DNA of 15,403 nt from an uncultured Pseudomonadota bacterium (GTDB lineage Bacteria > Pseudomonadota > Alphaproteobacteria > RF32 > CAG-239). The translations under genes and the position numbers were made by a program. Below, piece by piece: positions 1 through 6,640 of this stretch. A model generated the notes under the pieces. That model searched no databases. It worked only from the letters and a program-made list of their open reading frames with translations, and was not told the DNA's origin. The DNA lies in contig CABUUO010000023.1 in the NCBI GenBank assembly GCA_902494875.1, positions 1 through 15,403 on the forward strand, given 5' to 3'. How positions within the stretch are numbered: the first letter of the stretch is position 1; each line of letters starts with the position of its first letter.

Positions 1-1
1 G

Positions 2-715
2 AACCAGACCGGATGTACTAACGGTTCCCAGGCTTGTGACGACGGATGCGGCGGTACTGCAAGACAATGCTGCGTTCCCTGTACCGACAAGATACCCTCA
101 AAACCCGCCAATTCAAACTACACTAATTCCACTTGCGTTGACGGCGAAGGTTCTCATCAGATTCAGACCGGCTGGACCTGTATTTCGGGTTACCACACCA
201 AAGACAGCGGCTGCGAAAAAGACTGTAACGCCACAAACTGTTCCGGTTATACACTATCTTCATGCCCGGCCAACGGTAATTGCAGCAAATGTACCATCAC
301 CGCTTCCAACTGCTCCACCGACGGGACTAAATATAAGCTAGATTCCTGTAAGGACGGATATACATTAAGTAATGGTAAATGCATACACGCTTGTTTGGAC
401 AAGACTGCAAAATATACAGAACGCCCTAACTTTATCCAGTGTCATTGCTATAATTGCTATACAATAGAGGTTGATAAGAGGCCAAATGTATCTGATTATA
501 CATCTATTTGTCAGCAAGAATGTTGTTCACCTAACCTAACTTGTGAACAAGAAGAGACCATCGCATTACATGGTAATGCTAGTTGTCCCACTGGTTTAGG
601 ATGTTATCCGCAATATGAAAATTGTATGGAAAGATATAGTGCTCATATTTGCAATGAAGAACTTTCCACATGTATTAACGAGGCAGAGTATGCATATCAA
701 CAATGCCGTCAGTAA
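2..715 (+). CDS. Cysteine-rich repeat protein, C-terminal part (5' end outside window)
   Basis: The reading frame is open from the first complete codon at position 2 to a TAA at 713-715, giving 237 residues with no start, so the gene begins upstream. About 31 of the 237 residues are cysteine (13%), and there are also many Gly, Ser, Thr and Asn. Two short related units are visible: CSGYTLSSC near residues 78-86, and a C-x-x-GYTLS unit ending in GKC about 35 residues later. Paired Cys (CC, C-x-C) suggest a disulfide-stabilised exported protein, or less likely a metal-binding one. The C-terminal ~110 residues lose the repeat pattern but keep frequent Cys, and their DNA is visibly more AT-rich than the first 340 bases. 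I do not recognise a named family. A similar motif in the gene at the other end of the window (15111 onward) suggests paralogues. Function is unknown; a surface or secreted role is inference. Confidence 0.75.
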   Translation, partial: NQTGCTNGSQACDDGCGGTARQCCVPCTDKIPSKPANSNYTNSTCVDGEGSHQIQTGWTCISGYHTKDSGCEKDCNATNCSGYTLSSCPANGNCSKCTITASNCSTDGTKYKLDSCKDGYTLSNGKCIHACLDKTAKYTERPNFIQCHCYNCYTIEVDKRPNVSDYTSICQQECCSPNLTCEQEETIALHGNASCPTGLGCYPQYENCMERYSAHICNEELSTCINEAEYAYQQCRQ

Positions 716-762
716 ATATGTTAATAACGAAAGACTTTCCTACAATTAACCGTTAATGAAAA

Positions 763-793
763 ACACCCCGGTGGAATTATCCGGGGATTTTTT
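763..793 (+). terminator. Rho-independent terminator of the Cys-rich gene
   Basis: A perfect 6-bp GC stem, CCCCGG at 766-771 and CCGGGG at 781-786, has a 9-nt loop and is followed by A and six T (788-793). It lies 50 nt after the stop of the upstream + strand gene, so it most likely ends that transcript. Confidence 0.85.
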
Positions 794-794
794 A

Positions 795-918
795 TGTCAT
801 GCTGAGCCTGTCGAAGCATCTCAGCCTTATCACATTGCTGAGATGGTGTTCGACAACTATGTTGCTCACTCACTTCGTTCAGGATGACTGTTTACCCTTC
901 GACAAGCTCAGGGTGACA
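795..918. repeat. Large intergenic palindromic element (dispersed REP-like type)
   Basis: Two 22-nt arms, 795-816 and 897-918, are inverted complements of each other with three mismatches. Inside, CATCTCAGC (817-825) pairs perfectly with GCTGAGATG (837-845), and TCGAA (811-815) with TTCGA (849-853). A shortened third copy of the arm, CTTCGTTCAGGATGAC, is at 873-888. From memory, the arm sequence (GTCATGCTGAGC..GTCGAAG and its complement) is a widespread intergenic repeat of bacterial genomes; this was not searched. The element sits between convergent genes, right after a terminator and before the end of the - strand operon. It may act as a mRNA 3'-end barrier or be a non-autonomous mobile repeat. 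No coding potential is seen. Confidence 0.7.
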
Positions 919-981
919 GTTTATAAAAGCCGAGAGACAGCTAACTGATGCCTCCGGGCGCTACCCGGTTATGTTGAGTAT

Positions 982-1467
982 TCAGAAGAACTGCAGCCTT
1001 TTTACGATATCGGCAATTTGATTTAAGGCCACATCGGCCGCTTGGGAAAAATCTATTTCTATGTTCTCGGAAGTCAGACATTTTCGCGTTTGGGCATCAT
1101 AATGACAAAACGGCGTCGTAAACCATTTTGCATACTGTGTACTGTCATCAATATGCATATTAATGCCTTTGGTTATGCAATATTCCGCTTTTGCCGAATT
1201 CCAAAGCTGGTCAGGCACCTTAAATTCGCCGTTGTCAAAAAAATCAACATCCCCTTTTGCATCATAAAAATCCAAAATGGCAAAAATAACCGTATAAAGA
1301 ATCTGATGTTTGCGCAAATATTCTTCCACAACCTTTTGAGGGCCGCCGGTAATGATATGGATTTCATAGCCGCGGCTCAGCGCACAACGGCAAAATTCGC
1401 TGAAATATTCAGGATGTTTGGTAATGACACCGTGAAAATCCAAGCCAATTTTTATATCGTTCAGCAT
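982..1467 (-). CDS. HAD-like hydrolase with altered motif I
   Basis: This is a 161-residue protein with a minimal HAD-superfamily layout. Motif I is GLDFHGVIT (D10, then H12 where the second Asp is normal). Motif II is probably the Thr in HIITGG (T40). A Lys candidate is K93 or K100, and motif IV is the Asp pair in HIDDST (D107, D108). The small size suggests little or no cap domain. D10 could still act as nucleophile, but the usual acid/base Asp is replaced by His, so phosphatase activity is uncertain; a phosphotransferase or a non-catalytic role is possible. The start ATG (1465-1467) overlaps the stop of the upstream AsmA-type gene by one base (TAATG), which implies translational coupling. 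It is the last gene of the operon. Substrate is unknown. Confidence 0.75.
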   Translation of the reverse strand: MLNDIKIGLDFHGVITKHPEYFSEFCRCALSRGYEIHIITGGPQKVVEEYLRKHQILYTVIFAILDFYDAKGDVDFFDNGEFKVPDQLWNSAKAEYCITKGINMHIDDSTQYAKWFTTPFCHYDAQTRKCLTSENIEIDFSQAADVALNQIADIVKRLQFF

Positions 1468-4400
1468 TACTTGTCATTGCCTCCAAACAAAGAAGACCAC
1501 AAGTCCTTCAATGACCCGGGACTTAACGCCGACAACGGATTGATACTGATTTTGGGATCATCAAGATATCCGGTGATTGAATAATTGGCGGCAAAAACCG
1601 TTCCGTCTTTGCTGCTGAGCAAATTTCCGACTACGGGAATTTTGCCGATAAAAGTGTTCAGCCCGTAAGCCGGCGCAATGGTTCCTTCAATATTAAACTC
1701 TTCATATTCCCGATCATAGGTGCCGCCGGCGGTAATGCCCATAACATTGCCGAAAGCTTTGGAATCCTTTACCGTCAAGACTTGATTCTGATATTCAAAC
1801 GGCGCGTCGAAATGCGAAAACGTCATTCCTTCTCCGGTCAGAAGATTAAGCATACCGGTAAAAGAAGCGACAGTCAGCAGTTTGGCCAGAATCGGCGTAT
1901 TGTAAATACTAAAGTCTCTGATTTTGGCATGGCCGACAAATTTTTTATTTTTATCACGTTTGCCGTTGATACTTAAACGGCCGCCGCGCATATAATCATA
2001 TACGCGCAAAAATTTCAGCGTACCGCCAGCGTCGTTGCTCTCAACAGCCAGCAGATATTCCTTATTGGCCCGCGGCGTATAGTCCAGTTTCAGAAAGCGT
2101 TTTGAATCCCCGCCGAAATTGCCGATCAGGTGCATTTCCTGAATTCCGACGCCATTGCGCAGCTGGGCCGAACCGGCAAAATTTTTGACCGAAACAAACT
2201 CGTTGGTCCACAAGCTGTTTACGGCAATGAAGATATCCGTATCGGTCACGTTTTCCAACTCGTCTTTGCCGCTGTTTTTCGAACGCACTTTATTGACAGG
2301 AACCTGTTTAGGCTTCACGTTTTCATCTTTGGCGAAAAACTCCGACAAATCGTAGCTATTGCCCGAGACATTGATTTTAACTTTCTTTTTAGGCTTATAG
2401 TTCAACTCAATTTTGGCCTTGGCATCAGTTTTGGGCGCTTTGATGCTGTAGATGTCCACCAAATTGACGTTGCCCTCTTTGTTCAGGCCTATTTTGCCTT
2501 TAAGGCTGAAATCGTGTTTGGTAATGCTCAGGCTCGGAATATCCGTTAGTCTGCCGTCTTTGAAATTTAGTCGGACATTCATACGACCGGGCTGATTCAA
2601 ATATTTTCTCAGTCCCAGAAACGAATAGTCGACAGCAGCATTGGCCAGATTACCGTTAATGTCTATTTGCAGACGGTTATCGTCGAAACTGGTGATCTCG
2701 GCATCAACCAGAATATAGCCGCTGATATACGGCGCATTAATTGCATCGAAACTAATACCCAGTTTTTTCTTAATATCATCGTCCAGCTTGAAAGATATAT
2801 TGTAGCGGCTTTTGTATTTTTTATCGGTAAAGTTTTCGTTCCAGACCAATTTGGCCGGGATGCCGTCCAGTTCTATATCGCCGCTGAGTTTCATTCCGCT
2901 GTTGGTCACATTCAAAGCAAGCCTCGGTGCCTTGACGGCTTTTTTGTCAATGACATCGGGGATTTCCACATCGGTCAGTTCGGATTTTACTTCTACCTTG
3001 ACCTCTTCAGGTTCCAAATTTTTCTTTAATTCAAAATCAAGTTTCAAATCTGTTTTGGCATTGCCTTTCATTTCTTCCGGCTTAAGCCCCATTTCCGAAG
3101 CATAGTTCAACGGTTTGTGGTCAATGAGCTTAAGCGCGTCGGTTATGCTGGATTCCGCTTCCAGACTGATGTCGGCAAAATTGTCGTACTTGTCCAAATC
3201 ATACAGACGCACATATCCGCCGTTGACGAAAACATTGTCAGAAACGGCCTTGTCTACATCAATCTTAATCGTATCATTGGTAAAGGTTGCTGTACCGTAC
3301 ATATTGGTAATCAACGGCATACCATCCAAATAGTTCAAGGTTGAATCGGCAATTTGCCCGGTTCCTGACAATTTGCGAAAAGCAAACTTTTTGCTTTTTG
3401 CATCATAACCAAAATCAAAATTGAAATCGGCGTTTTTAATTTCACCGCCGGAGATGCTTTCCTTGCACCAATCCCAGGCAACCGTACCCAGGTAACGGGG
3501 CCAATAGTCGTAAAGCTCATCAAACTTAAGTGCAGCCACTTTGGCGTTTATGCTCACATTTAACTTTTCAACGGATTTTTTCAGCAAATAATCTTTAACA
3601 CCGCTGACATAAACGCTGAAAGACGCCTTCTGACCGCCGAGGTCAAAGCCGGCATTCTCAATTTTCAGTTTATCAAGGCCGCCGGTCAAATCGCCCTCAA
3701 GCATAAATCCGCTGATATTATAATTTTGGTCTTCTTGTTCGGAAAAGGCTACCGTGCCGCTGCCGCCTTCAAAATTAAAGTTTATTTTTTCAACGGCCGT
3801 ATCCAGACTTTTAATAATATTGTCCTTGTTTTTGAGCACCCGATCAAAATTTATCAACGCATCGACCCGGCCGCTGACAGGAACATTGATTTTATACCAG
3901 CCGCGGGCATCATCTTCTCCAAGCACGGTATTGATAATGTCATCGGGAACCAGATCCGAAAAATAAACGCGAAAAGCCAGTTTTTCCGAAGACGGACGAT
4001 ATTCGGCATCAACCCCGACGGAAGATATGCGTCCTTCTTTTTTTATCAGGGCATTAAATTCGCTTTCTATATTTAAAAAATTGCGTTCAAATTTGTAATT
4101 CAGGTCAGAAAAAACCCATTTGCGCCCCAAATCAACCTCATGAAACTCAACCTCCGCATTTTCGATTGTGATATCGTTAATATAGCTTTCGGGATATGAT
4201 TTGTCCTCAGAATTAAAACGCTCAATAAACTCTTCAAAATAGTCAAAATAATATTCCAGTTTTTTCTGGTTGACCTCATTTTTGCTGACTTCTTTGGTGC
4301 CATAATCGGTAAAAATATATACCGTCGGATTCATTACGTTCACAGAACTCGGCGCAATCACACCCTTCAGCAGAGCCTTAATACTGAAAGACAAAGATGT

Positions 4401-4694
4401 TTTCGGCGCCGTAATCTTAATCTCACCGTCATTTTTTCGATAATCAACGTTGGTGGCAATAATCTTTAGCGGACGAATGGAGCGAACCAGTTCAATATTG
4501 ACAGCATCCAGCGTAACCTGATATTGGCTGTCATCGCGGTTCAATGCCTTGATAATATATGGCTTCAAAAAAGGTACGGCAATAGGCCCCCGGTAAAGCT
4601 GCCAGATAAACAGAAGCAGCAGTACCAGGAAAATGACTCCCGTAAAATCCATTATCTTGCGGATTTTATATATTTTGGGACTCAGCTTTTTCAT
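1467..4694 (-). CDS. YhdP/AsmA-family envelope protein (DUF3971-type)
   Basis: This is a 1075-residue protein with one N-terminal membrane segment (about residues 16-33, after a basic MKKLSPKIYKIRK stretch) and a long beta-rich periplasmic part. Near residues 393-425 it has the sequence YWPRYLGTVAWDWC followed by a SGG-type turn, like the DUF3971 signature of YhdP proteins. The C-terminus (about 940-1065) has the AsmA-like ending: GKIPVVGNLLSS, an AANYSITG strand, DDPKISINPLSALSPG and a final SLFGG. Known members (YhdP, TamB, YdbH in E. coli) are bridge-like proteins implicated in moving phospholipids between inner and outer membrane. The length is in the range of that family (E. coli YhdP is about 1266). 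The start overlaps the upstream hydrolase stop by 4 nt (ATGA at 4691-4694). YhdP is preferred over AsmA or TamB because of the central DUF3971-like segment. Confidence 0.85.
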   Translation of the reverse strand: MKKLSPKIYKIRKIMDFTGVIFLVLLLLFIWQLYRGPIAVPFLKPYIIKALNRDDSQYQVTLDAVNIELVRSIRPLKIIATNVDYRKNDGEIKITAPKTSLSFSIKALLKGVIAPSSVNVMNPTVYIFTDYGTKEVSKNEVNQKKLEYYFDYFEEFIERFNSEDKSYPESYINDITIENAEVEFHEVDLGRKWVFSDLNYKFERNFLNIESEFNALIKKEGRISSVGVDAEYRPSSEKLAFRVYFSDLVPDDIINTVLGEDDARGWYKINVPVSGRVDALINFDRVLKNKDNIIKSLDTAVEKINFNFEGGSGTVAFSEQEDQNYNISGFMLEGDLTGGLDKLKIENAGFDLGGQKASFSVYVSGVKDYLLKKSVEKLNVSINAKVAALKFDELYDYWPRYLGTVAWDWCKESISGGEIKNADFNFDFGYDAKSKKFAFRKLSGTGQIADSTLNYLDGMPLITNMYGTATFTNDTIKIDVDKAVSDNVFVNGGYVRLYDLDKYDNFADISLEAESSITDALKLIDHKPLNYASEMGLKPEEMKGNAKTDLKLDFELKKNLEPEEVKVEVKSELTDVEIPDVIDKKAVKAPRLALNVTNSGMKLSGDIELDGIPAKLVWNENFTDKKYKSRYNISFKLDDDIKKKLGISFDAINAPYISGYILVDAEITSFDDNRLQIDINGNLANAAVDYSFLGLRKYLNQPGRMNVRLNFKDGRLTDIPSLSITKHDFSLKGKIGLNKEGNVNLVDIYSIKAPKTDAKAKIELNYKPKKKVKINVSGNSYDLSEFFAKDENVKPKQVPVNKVRSKNSGKDELENVTDTDIFIAVNSLWTNEFVSVKNFAGSAQLRNGVGIQEMHLIGNFGGDSKRFLKLDYTPRANKEYLLAVESNDAGGTLKFLRVYDYMRGGRLSINGKRDKNKKFVGHAKIRDFSIYNTPILAKLLTVASFTGMLNLLTGEGMTFSHFDAPFEYQNQVLTVKDSKAFGNVMGITAGGTYDREYEEFNIEGTIAPAYGLNTFIGKIPVVGNLLSSKDGTVFAANYSITGYLDDPKISINPLSALSPGSLKDLWSSLFGGNDK

Positions 4695-5521
4695 TGCTTT
4701 CCTTTTGCCAACCAGTTCAAAATATCGTTATAGTTGCGGAAATTGTACAAATCGTTGTGGGCTCCGCCTTCATATATAATCATCTTTTTGGGCTGCGGCG
4801 CCAAAGCGAACAAGTTTTTCGCCAAACGGACAGGAACCGTCGGGTCCAGACTGCCGCCCATAACGAGAACCGGGCTTCTAATGTCTTTAATCATAGAAGT
4901 ATTATCATATTTGTCGCGGACAATATAATCAAAAGGCAGGGGAACCGGCACTACGGCTTTGACCGTATTGAGCAGGCTGTCAAACGGAACTTCCAAGACC
5001 AGTGCTGCGAAAGGCTCTTTCTTTTGCAGCTGCCAGACGGTATTGACTGCCATATGCGATCCCAGAGACATACCGTAAATGACTATATCCGAATTTTTAT
5101 ACCCCAGAGAATGCAAATAATTGACGGCAGCCAGCGCATCATTTTCAAGGTTTTGCTGGCGAATTCTGCCGCTGATGTCTCCAAAACCGCGATATTCCGG
5201 CATCAACGTGCCATAACCGGCTTCAACAAAAGGAATCATCTTATGATAAAACTTTTCAATATTATAGGAATTCCCGTGCATAAAGACGATAATTTTATGC
5301 TGATATCCGGGCGCGGTATACCAAGCGTAAAGCTCTTTTCCGTCAGCCGACTTATAATCGACACGTTCGGCCGGATATCCGTTTTGGCGGGCATATTCCA
5401 AGTTTGAAGCCCGGTGCGTCGGATTGTAAAAGAAATATTGCGGACAGAAATAAACCAGCGTACAGAAAACGATATAAACCGCTGCCATAATTACAAATGC
5501 ATATTTGACAATTTTTTTCAT
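4691..5521 (-). CDS. Membrane-anchored alpha/beta hydrolase (BEM46/ABHD13-like)
   Basis: This 276-residue serine hydrolase has an N-terminal hydrophobic segment (about residues 7-26) without a clear signal cleavage site, so it is probably anchored in the inner membrane with the hydrolase domain outside. The catalytic set is visible: nucleophile elbow G-M-S-L-G (S152), acid D226 in GGSLDPTVP, base H255 in EGGAHND, and an oxyanion-hole HGN at 82-84. The family contains esterases, thioesterases and depalmitoylase-like enzymes; substrate cannot be read from sequence. It starts 1 nt after the prfB stop (TAA-A-ATG), and its ribosome binding site (AAGGTAGG) lies inside the end of prfB. It overlaps the AsmA-type gene downstream by 4 nt. 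The tight coupling to an AsmA-type protein suggests a lipid-related job (inference). Confidence 0.88.
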   Translation of the reverse strand: MKKIVKYAFVIMAAVYIVFCTLVYFCPQYFFYNPTHRASNLEYARQNGYPAERVDYKSADGKELYAWYTAPGYQHKIIVFMHGNSYNIEKFYHKMIPFVEAGYGTLMPEYRGFGDISGRIRQQNLENDALAAVNYLHSLGYKNSDIVIYGMSLGSHMAVNTVWQLQKKEPFAALVLEVPFDSLLNTVKAVVPVPLPFDYIVRDKYDNTSMIKDIRSPVLVMGGSLDPTVPVRLAKNLFALAPQPKKMIIYEGGAHNDLYNFRNYNDILNWLAKGKQ

Positions 5522-5522
5522 T

Positions 5523-6621
5523 TTAACCTACCTTTTGCGCAAGAGACGCCGCCAAAAACAAATCAATGTCGCCGTCAAGCACCGCCTTGGTGTCGGAAGT
5601 CTCCACCTCGGTACGCAGATCTTTGACCAGTTTATAGGGCTGCAAAACATAGGATCTGATCTGATATCCCCAGCCGTTGTCACCCTGGCTGTCCCTTGCC
5701 TGTTCGGCCGCAGCTTCGCGCTTTTTCAACTCCATTTCATACAGTCTGGCCTTGAGCATATTCCATGCGCTCTCACGGTTTTGAAACTGAGAACGCTGGT
5801 TTTGGCACTGTACAACGATGCCGGTCGGAATATGCGTAATCCGCACCGCAGAATCCGTTTTGTTAATATGCTGCCCACCGGCACCCGAAGCCCGGTACGT
5901 GTCGACGCGGCAATCGGCCTCGTTTATCTCAATCTGAATTTCATCATCAATCACCGGATAAACTCCCACGGAAGCAAAACTGGTATGGCGGCGGGCATTG
6001 CTGTCAAAAGGAGAAATCCGCACCAGACGGTGAACGCCGCTCTCAGACTTCAGCCAACCGTAGGCATTGCGGCCGATGATTTTTACGGTCACCGACTTGA
6101 TGCCGGCAACATCGCCCTCTTCTTCCTCAACATATTCCACTTTGTATTTGTGCGCTTCCGCCCAGCGGGTATACATACGCAGCAGCATTTCAGCCCAGTC
6201 CTGCGCCTCGGTTCCGCCGCTGCCGGAATGGATTTCAAGAAAAGCGTCATTGGCGTCAACCTCTCCCGAAAGAAGCGCTTCCAGTTCGCCGCGTTTGGTC
6301 TGGGAACGGAGTTCCTCAAGATGAGCATATACCTCATCTAAAACCGTTTCGTCATTTTCGGCATCGGCCATTTCGGCCAGTCCCTGATAATCATCCAAAG
6401 CCTGCTGCATGGCCTGAAAATTCTCAAGATTAGTTTCGAGCGTATTTTTCTCACTCATCAATTTTTGCGCTTTTTCCGGCTCCGACCACAAATCGGCGTC
6501 GGCTGTCAGCGTGTTTAATTCTTCCAGACGCAAAATCGCGTTGTCATAGTCAAAGAGACCTCCTCAGCAATGCCAGCGATTGCTTGATTTGGTCTGTTAT
6601 TTCGATTATTTCGGCTCGCAT
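5523..6621 (-). CDS. prfB: Peptide chain release factor 2 (RF2), made by +1 programmed frameshift
   Basis: RF2 recognises UGA and UAA stop codons and triggers peptide release. Zero-frame translation starts at ATG 6619-6621, 9 nt after an AAGGA at 6631-6635, and reaches an in-frame TGA after 23 codons (6550-6552). Skipping one T (6552) joins it to the main frame and gives 365 residues, the same length as E. coli RF2. The main frame has the anticodon-like SPF motif (about residues 203-205, in ISPFDSNARRHTSF) and the catalytic GGQ loop (248-250, RASGAGGQHINKTDS). The residue two before GAGGQ is Ala, not the Thr of E. coli K-12. A start at a TTG near 6533, without the frameshift, would drop the first 29 residues and is unlikely. 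The gene lies 19 nt after mrcA and 1 nt before the hydrolase. Confidence 0.97.
6549..6564 (-). promoter_or_regulatory. prfB: RF2 programmed +1 frameshift site
   Basis: On the minus strand the order is AGGAGG (6559-6564, internal Shine-Dalgarno), TCT, CTT, TGA, C. This is the same geometry as E. coli prfB (AGGGGG-TAT-CTT-TGA-C). When RF2 is scarce, the ribosome stalls at UGA and slips +1 on CUU, so the site works as feedback control of RF2 level. A second zero-frame TGA follows one codon later (6544-6546). Confidence 0.96.
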
Positions 6622-6640
6622 TATACGTTATCCTTATGGT

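Noticed and set aside
2..715. Cys-rich sequence as a CRISPR or tandem DNA repeat
   Set aside because: The similarity is at protein-motif level only; the DNA copies differ in codons and spacing.
930..981. Short hairpin CCGGG/CCCGG after the HAD gene as its terminator
   Set aside because: The stem is only 5 bp and no T run follows on the minus strand, so it is not supported as an intrinsic terminator.
4694..5407. 237-codon open frame on + strand opposite the alpha/beta hydrolase
   Set aside because: The opposite strand has a full catalytic triad and operon-like junctions; this frame shows no domain or start signal.
5505..6341. 278-codon open frame on + strand opposite prfB
   Set aside because: prfB on the minus strand has GGQ, SPF and the frameshift signal, so this is a shadow.
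6550..6552. In-frame stop as a disrupted (pseudogene) prfB
   Set aside because: The stop lies in the canonical RF2 +1 frameshift context with an internal Shine-Dalgarno, so the gene is intact.
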